Assembly: GCA_963565915.1 (NCBI GenBank)
Contig: OY751493.1
Coordinates: 3,472,001 to 3,536,000 of the forward strand
Source of the DNA: Entoloma clypeatum
Taxonomy: Eukaryota > Basidiomycota > Agaricomycetes > Agaricales > Entolomataceae
Length of the DNA stretch: 64,000 bases
Reading direction: 5' to 3'
The translations under genes were made by a program, and so were the position numbers. Position 1 is the stretch's first letter. Each line of letters opens with the position of its first letter. Positions 16,201-27,851 of the stretch are shown here, piece after piece. The notes below the pieces were generated by a model. The model searched no databases, was not told the DNA's origin, and was given only the letters and a program-made list of their open reading frames with translations.

Positions 16201-16409
16201 GAGTCAGAGGGGCAAATTTGGAGATGCCCAACTGTGACGGGGTCAGAAACAACAGGCTGAGGTTGGGCGGAGGTGGCGGTTGGGTCGTTGTAGTATTCAG
16301 CAAAGACAGAGGTAGGGAAGACGCCTGCAGCGGAGTAGCTGGACGGGGTGATTGACGCCAACGCTGCAGTTGCGAGAGCAATCTGCGATATGACAGACAT
16401 GGCGAGCAT
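13207..16409 (-). CDS. Secreted acid sphingomyelinase-like phosphodiesterase (calcineurin-like metallophosphoesterase)
   Basis: Family of acid sphingomyelinases/SMPDL enzymes that cleave phosphodiesters in the secretory or vacuolar lumen. The start MLAMSVISQIALATAALAS at 16409 is a signal peptide. After an intron (near 16182-16235) comes a saposin-B-like Cys-rich stretch (NTCTQCLSLLEVLKFV, VALCQHYKLSSNCTLSHG), then KVLHLSDFHLDPRY, IYTGDLVSHDSENQLSR, ALGNHDTYH, VISLNDNFY and IIGHVETGWEG, which carry the metal ligands in family order. The C-terminus includes PCTGKCAKARICYMRSG and ends SVQGPS at 13207 after a 56-nt intron. More than ten introns. Divergent from EXO5, with a TATA-like sequence 28 bp upstream of the start codon. 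The enzyme's true substrate cannot be told from sequence. Confidence 0.88.
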
Positions 16410-16436
16410 CTGGGATGTCGATGAGTGGGCCACGCG

Positions 16437-16451
16437 TTTATATATATAAAG
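16437..16451 (-). promoter_or_regulatory. TATA-like box upstream of the acid sphingomyelinase-like gene
   Basis: CTTTATATATATAAA on the minus strand, 28-42 bp upstream of the start codon at 16409. The sequence is nearly palindromic, so it could in principle also serve EXO5 (start 16547). Confidence 0.45.
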
Positions 16452-16546
16452 ATCCACATGGTCGTGGCAGATGTCAAATCATGTCAATCCTTGTCAAGTC
16501 ACGCACGTTGCAGACCCCTTTCTGGAAAAGGCTCCATCGTCAACTC

Positions 16547-18556
16547 ATGGTCAACTCGCCCGATGAATACGATGCCTTCGACTTCTCAGAATTCACCGAA
16601 GATGACCTCAGGAAGATCGACGCAGAATTGGCCCGAAAACTCGCAGGTCGACCTCAGCTACCGATCCAGCTAGAATCAACCTCGGATTTCACAGCACCCG
16701 CCTACAACACAGACCGAACGAAGCGCCAATCTCCATCCAATCTCAGCCCCTTTCAAGAATATCGGCGGAACGGAACGTTTTCTGTCACTGATCTAGTATC
16801 ATTAGCATGGTGTGTCACATGGACATGCCTTGGGAGGAATGCTCAAGCTTGCTAGGTGTGAACTACAATTTGACTATGGCCTCCGCCAGAAGAGGTCCAG
16901 GCCATTAGCTGCTCGCCCGGCCTCGTTCATTTCTGCACAGGGCAAAAAAATCTTTGTGCAAAAAGCCGTTGCAGCACTCAATGACGAAACTACAAAGAAG
17001 GGAAAAGTGAGGCCCCGTCCTTGGTTGATTCAGAACGCGTCTGATCACCATGTCAGGCTGTTCACAAAGAGCTTGAACGTGAAATCCGCCCTGAAGAAAT
17101 ACAGGTAGATATCACTTCTCAGGAGGAGCGGTGGGCACTCCGGTCTGGCATAAATTTATGTGCACCATCTGATTTGGTAGCTAATAACAATTCATATCAG
17201 TTTGGTCAGCATGTTGGCAGGCTTGAACTCTGTGATCTATGAAGGCATCACAGTAAGTTTTTCCCAGCGTGTCCCTCTCTGCGTTTTTACAGTTCTTGAA
17301 AGCGTGAGATGCCGATTTTCGGAATGGTACACGATGATGTGATCGTCGGAATAATTGTATGTCATTTCTTATTATGGATAGGACGGATTATATACCCTTC
17401 CAAGGACGAGATTATTTTGAGACGGCCAGTGATCCCGGACGCATTATCGAATTCGGACGAAGAAACATCAGAGACATCATCCACCCGGCCCCCCAAGGCA
17501 CCTAAGCCGGAGAATGTCGAGCAACCACCGACCACACCATTTCGATCCCCACCTCCCATCGCCGCTGGTCAAAATGCTCTCCGAGTCATAGACACCAAGA
17601 CACGACGAACCGACTCCCTCCCGCCGCACGAGGATACACTTCCTTCACGAGTACAACTGATGCTGTATCGGCGACTTTTGTGCAACCTAATATCGACGTC
17701 TTCGCCATTTGATTTTCCATCTTTATGGAAGCGATTACGATTGAACCCCTTGGCGCGCCTTTCTGATAGATTTTTGATTCAAACGGGGCTGGTTTCTGAC
17801 GCACAGAAAATGTACTGCTTAAATGACCTTTCTGCGTCATGGATAGGAATGATCTCTCAACCAGACTTCCCCGTGGTTCATCCTACACTCGAAATCATCT
17901 ACCGCCTTCAACCACAAGGTATGAAATGGATGCGCAGAAAGAGGAGAACTCCTTTGCCAGTTCGAGACGCCGAAATCAAACTCGTAGTGAATCAGGAAGA
18001 CCTAGATCTTGCCAAGGCTATCGAAGCAAGCTTAGACGATCTCGCTCGGCATGAAAAGCAAGGCGAAACCCCTGATGCGGCGCCTGACCGCGATGAACCC
18101 TCCACATCTCTATCTGCTCCTGTCAATGACTTGCCTCCTTTACCCACCAGCGGCGATCCATCGTTATTCCCCAATGGTATGTTTTTCGCCTCTCACAAAC
18201 GCCTTTGCCTTACTGTTTTCGATCAACAAAGGTCGATCCGAAATAGCGACGTCTCCCTCTCTCGATGATGACGATCGGAAAATTATTGGCACCAAGGAAT
18301 TTCAGTCTGACGACGTTTTCTTGGACGAATATCTGACAACTGCACTGGAATGGTGGCATGGTCGGAGAAACCCTCGAGGCGTTTCATTGGAGAACGCGCG
18401 GAGATGTTTGCAAGTCATCCCTGATTCAAAAACAATCCGTAACTCATCATAATTTGTAGCACGTGTGAATATGCAGTGGGCTGTGAATGGCGAGAGCAAA
18501 AAGCTTCGGAATTCAAAGATCAACTTGAAGCACAGAGGCGAGACGAACGGCAATAG
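16547..18556 (+). CDS. EXO5: Exonuclease V (EXO5/DEM1), iron-sulfur single-strand DNA exonuclease
   Basis: Processive single-strand exonuclease, mitochondrial in budding yeast and nuclear in mammals. The start MVNSPDEYDAFDFSEFTEDD at 16547 fits the family. Splicing near 16807 gives VSLAWCELQFDYGLRQKRSR with the first cluster Cys. Further exons give AVHKELEREIRPEEIQVDI, LVSMLAGLNSVIYEG, IFGMVHDDVIVGIIDEI (nuclease Asp) and VIDTKTRRTDSLP (nuclease Asp-x-Lys), then SRVQLMLYRRLLCNL. The last intron uses a GC donor (18410-18459) and restores ARRCFTCEYAVGCEWREQKA, supplying the other three cluster cysteines. Stop at 18556. All catalytic and Fe-S residues seem present. An acidic, Pro-rich insert separates the two nuclease motifs. 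Confidence 0.92.
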
Positions 18557-18845
18557 ATCGCACATCTTTTATCTCTTGCATGTTTAAGTCGTACAAGATC
18601 TCAAAGAACTTCGTTAAAGTTAGTATAACGCAACACACACGTACTCGAGTTCATCATCGCTCAGAATGCACTGGAAATCTATCCTGTATTCGATTTTATG
18701 TCAAAGTGCAAACTTGAATCCCTGGAGCTCCATGGCCCTCCGAGATTATATCATTCCGTCTACCATAGGAGTGTAAGAGTGACGATAGTCCATAAATGTT
18801 GGTACAAATGACGCAAGCAATGTAACAGCAATATCCTGGATAATT
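18557..18845. other. Convergent 3' spacer
   Basis: 289 bp between the EXO5 and Ark kinase stop codons. Holds two 3' UTRs; nothing else is visible. Confidence 0.4.
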
Positions 18846-21800
18846 CTAGGGCACGCCTCGTTTCCCTCCGTAGGCAGCCCGCCTGCTTACAGCTGCAGTC
18901 CGCCCAGAGTCCGCCTCTGCCGATTTCTGTTGCCATTGCGCTATAAGTTTACCCACACCTTGATATGGTCGTTCTGAAGGTGGTGAACCTGCAGGCGTTG
19001 AACTGACATCTGCTATAGGCGGTGGCGGGGTATCTATTGGGGGTCTGTGCAAAGGAAACGAGGATTTGAGTGGACTGTGCCGGGGTATTTCATCCTCGGT
19101 ATCCCCAAGGGGAGTGTCATGTGGTATCGCCCAATTCGTCGCCTGCAAAAGACCAGGAGAAGGTCGGGTGGGACTTCTTGATGGACGCAAAGAGGTATCG
19201 CCAGGGACCGCAAGAGTTGGCGCCCCTCGATCCTTCTCTGGGCTCGTCTGTCCTTTGAAAGAGCCGCTGAGGTCCGTCGAAATAGGTGGTATCCCGCCCA
19301 CCGATTTTTGCACAGGCAGTAAAGATTTCGTACCGCTGATAACTTCAAAATGCTGCACCATATCAGAGATGGATGTTCGGCGTGTATGTTTCATTTCCCC
19401 AGGGAGCGTCAGCCCTGCAGATGGCGGAGGATAGCCTGAGGTAGAGGGAGGAGAGAGACCATCGCTAGACTTCGAAGGAAATATGAACATGGACTGAGGG
19501 CGGGAGCGTGAAGGAGAAGGTGTGGGCCCCCTTGAAGGTGGTTGCTTGCGTTGTGCATCGCCATTTGTCAGGGGACGACTGGAACCAACGCTGAATGGCG
19601 ATCGCAAGGTAGTCGATGGCACCATGTTCCTGTTTGAGGGAGTAACAGAGGACTTGGCATGGTGCACTTTAGGCGGATGCGGAGTTGCTTCCATCTCCTG
19701 CTGGAATGATCTCTCACCCACCTTGTCTTTGGCGGCAACACCTCCACCATAAAGATCCACTAGGTCATGCACGGAGCTCTGTCGGGATTTTCGACTTCTC
19801 CTCTGTGGTGTCTCTGGTATTGTACGTCCGAAATTAGAACTACCTGCATCTTCAGGACCCTCATCTGCACTGGAGGAAGATTCAAGGTCTTTATATGGCT
19901 CTGAAGCACGCTGAGGAATAGGAATGCGTTGCTTCGCGATAGGGACATCCCTCGGCCCATCTTGATTGGATGAGAATGCTCCAGTAAACATTGATACAAT
20001 CGCAGGGTCCCGGGTTTTTGAATTCGAGAGTGGTAAAGCCTCTCCATGCTCTGCTATTACAGCATCCTGTATTGGGAATATATCCTTTGGAATAATAACA
20101 GACGCGCGTTTTCTGGGAGAGTCGCGCAAAATAGGTATTTCTTGCGTCGATGAAGCAGTAAACATTCTAGACGAAGATCGTTCATTATCATCATCGCCTG
20201 TCAGCCAGTCAACGGGCGTCGTTGTTTGATCTGCACTAGCTAGAAGTGCCGAGGCTTGTTCATTTAGTCCAGACTTCGCTAAAAATGAGCTTCGATCTCT
20301 CCGAGGCATGCTTGGTCGTGACTCGGGGCTGACACCGACGGCCGGTCCTCCTGCAGGCCCATTTTCATCGCCCTTCCGGGCGTCGTGAGGTCCACGACGG
20401 GTCTCAATGCCGCTCAAGTCCCGCATGGAAATGCCAGTAACCTGCTCGGAGCGTGTCCCTTCCCGACTATGGGCCCCAAAGGGAAGGGAGTCAGCTTTGA
20501 GACCAGAGACGTTCTGCATAAAGCTCCCGTTGCGCCGGAGAGGCAGGTATGTGTCACTTTGGTTGTGATTGACAGGTTTAAGTGAGAAGTTCGCATCGAG
20601 TTCCTCGAGAGAGGGGAAGCGACTCTCCATGGATAAAGCTTCATGCATGGGGGATAGGTCTTTCTCGACTGTTGGCTGAGGAGTTACTCGAAGTGATGGG
20701 CCGATGTTTGTCGAAGGAAACGGTGAGGAATATGGAGCAGGTGAATTGAATGGGGAGGGAGGGAGCCCCAAAGCCGTTTTACCGGCCCCATCGTTGGTGT
20801 TCCGGAACCCATTTGAGTTCAAGATGGCCAAACCGGTTCTTAACTTCCTGGCTTCGCCAAGAGTCGGTGCTGGCCTCCCAGAGGAAAGAGTGAACCCCAG
20901 ACCCTCGAAAGCATCCCTACCCCGTAGTTGTCCGAACGATTTTTGCTTAGTACCAGGTGAGGGGGACGCCCTCTTCATTGTGACGGTAGCATTGGCATCC
21001 TTACTCGAGGAGTCCAACATGTTGTTGCCAAAGTCATCACCAAACCCTTGGTGTTTCCCCTTTCTCTTATCAACCTCCTGCCTGTCCCCAGGTTTCCAGG
21101 CATCAACTGGTCCGGTGCTACTTGTTCGAGAGGCACCACTAGCGGATAGAATTTTCCATGCTGCGTCTTCCTCAGCAACAAAGTCATTCTCCAGCCAGTT
21201 CTTGGGTTTCTCTGCATCAGGGATGTGTGTGGTGGGTATGCTCTGTGAACTGGAAGCTTTTGAAGTTGATAGCGACCGAGAAAGGGCTGGTCTACCGCGA
21301 CGCATGGGGGATATCTGAGGCTCAGAGTATTTCGTGCTTGAAGATCCAGGTGTCTGACCAGAATTTTTTGGTTTGCCATCAAGCATGGGAGCAATGGCCT
21401 CCATCACCTGTTCTCGAGCCTGCTTGGCCTTGGAGTGTGTGACAGTCATCTGTAGGGATTTCGGGGTGCTTACGGTGTCAGCAGGACTAGAATGCGATGC
21501 TGCTTTGAACTGAGTCTGTCGATAAGGGGAGAGTGGCTGGGGTGCGGGGATCGTGTACTGAAAGCGCGATTTTGTTCCGCGAAGTCGGTGAACATGGTCA
21601 AGGAGTTCAAAAACACTTGGCCGGCGCATTCCGTGCTCCTGCAGCATTGAACCTAAGCAAGCAACCTACTCAGTAGTACACTCAAAAAATCAAAGCGGAT
21701 GCTGTACCAATGAGCTCATTCATCTGCGGCGAATATACGGGATAGGAGGGAATCCGATATTGGACATTAAGGATAGCCAAAGGGCCATGTTCTTCAAATG

Positions 21801-22689
21801 GGGTCGTGTAATAGCAAAGCTTGTATAGCAAGACTCCGAGCGCCCAAACATCACTCTTCTCATCTACTGGTTTCCGTTGATACACATCGATCATTTCCGG
21901 CGCTCGATATTGCAGGGTAGTATGTCTGTTCAAGTCGGCTTCCAGTGCGCGAATTTCTTGAGTTGTACTGGGAGGGCGTGTGACGGCGGTTGAAGAACCA
22001 AAATCGCAAAGCTTGAAGGATGTGGGTGATGACTGAAGTATGTTTTCTACTTTGAGGTCACGATGTAGGAGTGCTGGCCTGAGATTGTGCATATAAGCTA
22101 CACCTTCACAAACATCGACGAAGATTTGCAGTATCTCCGCCTCGGTAAGCCGTTCACGAAGGCGCCGGTTCATCATATCGATTATACCGCCACCTAGAAG
22201 GGCATGTAAGAATCGATACAATCTTGACTGAGGGTGTACAAACCAGGGCAGAACTCCATGAGGATGAACACCTCATAGGTCCCATTTGATAACTTATGCC
22301 ATGCGGCGTCAATCAAATGAACGATGTTGGGATGACCTTTCAGTAGTCTCTAATAAATGGCATGAATGACATCCCGGAGGCCAAAAAGAATGCGCACCAT
22401 GATGTCCACTTCTTTCTTCACCTCCGTTAGCATCGCTTCATCAGCAACCGCGATCCGTTTCATGACATGATGCGTCGTGCCATACACTGGCGTCGCGGTC
22501 CTCACGAGATACACATGTGCAAAACCACCTGCAGGGGAATGAACATGGATGGCGGATCCGGCACGTCAACGGTCTACACTTGCCCTGTGACAGATATCGT
22601 TCGACCTGGACGGTGTATTTGTTTACTGCGATCGTTTGTCCTGTGACGAGAGTGCCCTTGTTCTGTGCACCGAAATACGGGCTGGCCAT
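18846..22689 (-). CDS. Ark/Prk (NAK family) Ser/Thr protein kinase
   Basis: Kinase family that regulates endocytosis and cortical actin patches (yeast Ark1/Prk1, human AAK1). The start MASPYFGAQNKGTLVTGQTI at 22689 matches the NAK N-terminus. Intron removal gives VERYLSQGGFAHVYLV (Gly loop), HHVMKRIAV (beta-3 Lys), LLKGHPNIVHLID, LHRDLKVENIL (catalytic Asp), KLCDFGSSTAV (DFG), LQYRAPEMIDVY (APE) and KSDVWALGVLLYKLCY. A further intron leads to RRPSVFELLDHVHRLRG, then a roughly 900-residue Ser/Pro-rich tail without a fold I recognise, ending at 18846. The long disordered tail is usual for adaptor-binding Ark kinases. All catalytic residues are present, so activity is expected. Divergent from the dehydrogenase gene, 106 bp apart. 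Confidence 0.92.
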
Positions 22690-22795
22690 TAGTCCCGACG
22701 GACAACCTGAACGTGTCGCAGAAGGAGGAGGGTTATGTGCACGTGATACTGCTTTGAATTGCAATCATTGCGGCTTATCTGCCTCCGCCTCTGCG

Positions 22796-24310
22796 ATGCC
22801 TTCGACCCTTCAGCTTCAGCTCCAGCCTGCTCTCCCCTACTCTAGACCAGCGACACCAGATGTACATCCAGTCCAACAGATCGGTTTCGTTGGCCTGGGC
22901 TCCATGGGTAACCTCATGGCGCAGAATCTCGCAAACCATCGCGCATCTCAGCTTAAGGGTTATCCACCTCTCCTCGTATGGAACCGCTCTCCCGAAAAGT
23001 CGAAAAAGCTGCTCGGAGATCTGGGCCAGCACAAGGTTCGCGTAGCCCACGATCTCGCACAAGTTGCCTTAGAGTGTGATGTCATCATCACCAACCTCGC
23101 CAATGATGCCGCCGTCAAATCTGTCTACGAGGAATTCGCCGCAGCACTGACAGTATGCAATATATCTATTCATGTCCGAACATAGTCGGATGTTTTCTCG
23201 CGTAGAACACGACACTAGTGCGAAACAAAATATTCGTTGAGACGAGCACTGTGAGTTCAATATCAATATCAATACATCTTCATTGCGCTGTACTGATCAT
23301 TCCTATCTGAAGATATACCCCTCATTGGCAGGTGAGTCGGGGACTTGATGACTGCGAAGCTCTCCCTTTAAAAAGACTATACCACCCAGGAGAACTCGAT
23401 GCCCTGGTATCATGTCTCCCCCACGCGCACCTCGTTACATGCCCTGTCTTCGGCACACCGGCCGTTGCAGCAAAGGCACAGCTTTTGATCATCATGAGCG
23501 GAGACTATCGCTCGAAGAAGGAAGTTGCATATCTCTTTGTACCAGCGATCGGTAGAAAGGTCATTGACTTGGGTGGTAATCTTGAAAAGGGTGAACCGTT
23601 CCATCTCCCAGTATTGACTCTCATTTGACTGACTCTGTCTAGCACCGACGTTCAAGCTCATCGGAAATTCAATGATTCTTGGGACACTGGAGATTCTAGC
23701 AGAAGCCTACACGGTCGCGGAGAAATCTGGAATTGGCGCAGAAAATGTTCACAATCTCGTTCAAGGCAATTTTGATTGAGTCTCCTACGATTGACTTTCA
23801 CTGACTGTCCATCCACGCCCAGAAATCCTTCCATCTCCAGGGTAGGTGCATCCGAGTCATTTACCTATTCCACGGAGACCACTTGAATCTAGGACGATTG
23901 CATATTCTGAGAGGATAGCAAACGATAAATTCGATGGATCGGTTGGTTTCGCCATCGATGGAGGCATCAAAGATGCCTCGTGCGTGCCTTCCTTTCGTAT
24001 CTTGTATTCATGAATCAACAGTTCATGATAGTCACATCCGCCGTCTTACCGCCGAAGTGAACTCACCCATGCCGATTATTGATGTTGCTCATCAACATCT
24101 TCTAACGGCTCGCGCCATCCATCAGGGCCAGAAGCAGGAGGGTAAGGCTAAATTCGAGACGTTGGATTGGAGTGGTATCGTTGCGGGTACGAGGGTTGCC
24201 GCTGGCCTTGACGGATTAGATAGTCACAAGGTCAGTGATTTTCTCTGATCATCACTGAGATTTAACAATCTGCTGTTACATAGCATGTGAGCATGGTTCG
24301 CGAGGATTAG
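22796..24310 (+). CDS. Beta-hydroxyacid dehydrogenase (3-hydroxyisobutyrate dehydrogenase-like)
   Basis: NAD(P)-dependent oxidoreductase of the 6-phosphogluconate/3-hydroxyisobutyrate family. The start MPSTLQLQLQPALPYSRP at 22796 precedes the Rossmann motif IGFVGLGSMGNLMAQNL. Following exons give VWNRSPEKSKKLLGDLG, VIITNLANDAAVKSVY, IFVETSTIYPSLAG, VTCPVFGTPAVAAKAQLL and FKLIGNSMILGTLEILAEA with the catalytic Lys four residues before Asn. The exon order then requires an intron with a GC donor (23766-23822) to reach EILPSPG, followed by TIAYSERIANDKFDGSVGFA and IRRLTAEVNSPMPIIDVAHQ. The final intron joins LDSHK to HVSMVRED and the stop at 24310. Substrate unknown. Convergent with the RidA gene, 103 bp between stops. 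Confidence 0.88.
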
Positions 24311-24413
24311 AACGGCAATGATTAATGAGGTATATCTTACCGCGGTATGTGCTTTGTGGACAATGTCGTTTGTACATGTACTTAGAAAGAAAGTGGTGCT
24401 CCACGGACTTATC

Positions 24414-25035
24414 TCAAGATTTTGGGATTTCTGCAATACATTCAATCTCCACGTCTACATCCAATGGAAGCGCCGATACTCCGATGCATGTGCGTGCCGG
24501 TAATTGGGTCTTCTCGAAGAACTACAGATGATGAGTTGGCAAGTTACTGAACATCAGCTTCTAAAGGTGACCCACTTGGATGTAGACTTCATTCATCGCT
24601 TGAAAATCACGGGCCAGATTAGAAAGATATATGGTCACTTTAACGAGGTGCTCCAATCCCGAACCAGCTGCTTTCAACACGATCGAGATGTTCTCTAAAG
24701 CAGCCCCCTGCGATTGCGGACTCAGGGTTTTCGATAAAATCTTTGAACTGAACAAATTAGTTCTTACGGTCTGTGCTTGAACGCCTCCTTCGACGAGCTG
24801 CAAGTCCTTAGTACAACCGACATTGCCTGAGACGTAGACATGGCCACGCGAAATGACTGCCTGAGCTGCAAACAGGAAACAGATTATTTCTGGTCAGCCC
24901 AACCATAGGAGGTAATAGTAAGGACGAACAGAACACAGGCAAAGGCGGGACAGCTTCCGCTGATGAGACGATGGTTTTCGTGCTGCAGCTGGATATCAAT
25001 CGGGCCAGCAGTCTACGGCCCGAGTACCGACGCAA
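24414..25035 (-). CDS. RidA/YjgF/UK114 family enamine-imine deaminase
   Basis: Small trimeric protein that hydrolyses reactive enamine/imine by-products of PLP enzymes. Exons join as KTIVSSAEAVPPLPVFC, SQAVISRGHVYVSGNVGCTK, LQLVEGGVQAQT, GAALENISIVLKAAGSGLEH, VKVTIYLSNLARDFQAMNEV and FFEKTQLPARTCIGVSALPL, then DVDVEIECIAEIPKS. The conserved Arg in PARTCIGV and Glu in VEIECIA are retained. Four exons; the last intron begins GTGGGT and ends CTGTAG near 24503. The first exon is uncertain: the Met at 25035 adds a short Arg-rich leader (MRRYSGRRLLARLI) that could be mitochondrial. It lies 38 bp downstream of the SYO1 stop on the same strand, unusually tight for a fungal tandem pair. Confidence 0.88.
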
Positions 25036-25073
25036 ACATCCGAATGCATCATGAAGTACAATGTATCAGCCTA

Positions 25074-27643
25074 TCAGCGAGCCGCTATCTTCAGATCCTT
25101 GCGATATTGGATGAAAGCAATCAAATTATCCCGCACTTCCTCCCCCCTGCGTCTCAACTCGCGACCTCCATCTTTCTTCCGATCGATTGCTCGAACTGCC
25201 TTTTTCACTTCTTCGACACTGACCACGAGCTTTGCCAAATATCCCCCTTGCCGAAAGTTTACGTCGTAAGGCATGTCCTCGTCCGAATAGACATCGATGA
25301 TGGCAGAAATCGCTTGTATAAGTGGTTCTGTGTCGACACGCGATGGGGACGCTGCAGATGGAAGTAGTGAGAGCAAGTATTCTGCGATGACCTGTTTCAA
25401 TGACATGAATTAGCTCAAACTTTTCTCGACTGCGAAATATGCTCGCCTTGTTCAAGCCCACAGAAGTACGGTGTTGCGCTAGACATTCCAAAGTGCCAAG
25501 GCACTTGACTCGTATTTGCGCATCCGATGCGGCATCGCACAGCTGCATCAAGCCTCTAACTTGTGCTTCGTTGGGCACCTATCCAGTGGACATGAGTGTG
25601 TGCACCAAGGCTTCAAAGGGGCTCACCAGAAAACCTTTCCACACATTGCCTATGCCCCAAAGTACACCCACAGCCACCTCCCACATTCGTTGTCGCTGCT
25701 CCTGACCGAGACCAGTCTCGGTTCCTACAACGGCTAGTGCCGCCCAGATTTCATCCCATACCCTCTGACCACTAGCATGATCAGCGGATACTTTGGGGTT
25801 AGGTGTGGTGGCAAGTGAAAGGAACACATTATTGAGGCATTCTAAAGCACTGATGTGTATCGCGCTGAGCGCGGAAGTAGTAGGAGGATGTGGTGAGGGA
25901 GCTGCCAGAGGAGGGAATGATAAGGGTGTGGGATGAACAAGAGCGAGCAGTGGAGGAACTAATAAGGGCAAGAACGATGTCTTCCGACCACCCAAAAATG
26001 GCGCGCCTTCTTGCATATCAACATCTATCTCGTTGTCGATGTCAACGTCTACGCAATGTCAAAGTCATCAGAGAGCAACACCGCGAAAACACATATGAGA
26101 CAGCAACCTTCATCGATATCTTCGTTTCCATCCTCGCCATCCTCTTTTCCTGGCGCCGAATCGATTGCAGGATCTGGGAGCGTTGCACAGATACCGGTCA
26201 GGATTTCAAGGGCTAGTTGAACCGTTCGCATTTTCGACTCCAACCTCTCAATGTCCTTCTCTGCTGAAGTCTTGTGATCGGATTTTGGAGTATCTTTGAG
26301 AGAGAGCTTCTCAATCTTGGGTTCTGTCGCCTACAATCTATCTTAGTGATGGAAGGAACATGATAGCAGAGTGTCTACCTCTTGCACGAGGAGTTCTTGA
26401 GCTGTACTGAGACACTCGCTTAACGAAATCGAAGAGATGACGGGCTGTATGAGAGGTAACAAAACATCCTGGTGAATATCGATTGCCTCAACAATATGAG
26501 AAGGGAGAGGCGACAGATTCAGCAAGATACCTAATAGCAGAGGAAGGATGATTAAGCCACTCCTGATGAATGACGAAGGTATGATATACCGGCAGAAAGC
26601 ACTCTCAGGGTAACAGAATGCGGGTCGGCTGGTTCTTTCGATTTTCCGCCCACTCCCCCATCTGATTGTACCACCTCCATCAAGCATGTAAGATATCCAG
26701 CATTCATGCGCAGTTCAGAAATGGCCGGTTGATTATCATCTGAAAGGACATAGAGAGATTGTGCTAACCAGAGTTTGTTAGGTGACTACTTGTGCAATGG
26801 ACCTTGAGGGACGAACCAGCGGCTGTCACTGGAGCAAGCGGAAGTTTATCTCGTGCGGCCAAGAAAGACACAAGGAAAGGTATCAGGTTAATCTCATTTA
26901 TGGCATTTAATGCTTTGTTTGAGGTTTCTCTAGAATTGTTAAGGGTCAAAAAAACTGGACAAGGTAGACTCACTCACGAGAGACACCAAAGTATCGTAAT
27001 TACGTTCTCGGAAAATTCATAGACCAACTTCCGAGCATTCTCCGGTATCGAAGGAGACGAGTCCAGATATTGAGATAGAGTGGTAGAAATCTGAGCAGAA
27101 AATTTCTCAAAATGCAACACGAGTCCAAGTGATAACATCTTACCTTGGGGATAAACGACTTCAAAGGAGTGAGTATATTCTTATTGTACATCTCTGCACA
27201 GATATCGTATCCTCCGTCGACACATAGGTTACTGCCGTGTCGATCAGGTAAAATCGCTTATCGGCAGCAGAAAAAACACACCGAAGGGAACCAGCAGCTT
27301 CTATAACGACTTCCTCTTCGCTATCGGTCAATCTTGTGATTAACGCGCCGACAATGTTTTTCCCTTGAAGTAACCGTCGGGTGGAAGGGTCATTTTGTAT
27401 AAGATTTGACACGGCGACACAAGCCCACTTGCGCTCGGCCCCGTCGATGCTTTCCATCTACGAGATATGAGTAGGCCACCGCAGATTGAAAGAAGGCAGA
27501 GTCACTCTTTGGAGAATAGGGAGGATGGCATCTGTTTTCGATGAACTTGAGGAGGCAGAGGCGAGACCCTTGGGAAGATGGGAGTCCGGTACCCGCATCG
27601 GGTTATGTCTTCGCATCGCCCGTTTTTTCTGTGACTTCCCCAT
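25074..27643 (-). CDS. SYO1: Symportin-1-like ARM/HEAT-repeat importin adaptor
   Basis: SYO1 co-imports ribosomal proteins L5 and L11 into the nucleus for 5S RNP assembly. The start at 27643, MGKSQKKRAMRRHNPMRVPD, carries the basic N-terminal NLS typical of the family. Armadillo/HEAT-like repeats follow across many exons: RKWACVAVSNLIQNDPSTRR, LITRLTDSEEEVVIEAAGSL, NKALNAINEINLIPFLVSFL, ISSISLSECLSTAQELLVQE and MRTVQLALEILTGICATLPD. An acidic stretch rich in Asp/Glu (near 26050-26120, split by an intron) corresponds to the family's acidic loop that binds a ribosomal protein. The C-terminus ends RKDLKIAAR at 25074. About 700 residues, similar to fungal SYO1. Several introns have weak boundaries but reading frames join consistently. 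Confidence 0.88.
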
Positions 27644-27851
27644 GGTCGTCGACTTGGAGTTTACTTGACTTGCCTTCAAGGCGCGAAAAATCTAACACAC
27701 GTGATCTAATCAAATTGTATGCAAACGACGAGTACATTGATAGAAATCTCCACAGGGTAACCCAAAAAAAAATACCGGGGAAAGTAAAATAGCTGTCAAG
27801 TATCAGAGAGATGAAGGAGAGGATCGACGCATTTAAATGGTGGGTATGGAA

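Noticed and set aside
20704..21318. 204-codon plus-strand open frame
   Set aside because: Lies opposite the low-complexity tail of the Ark kinase; composition mirrors it.
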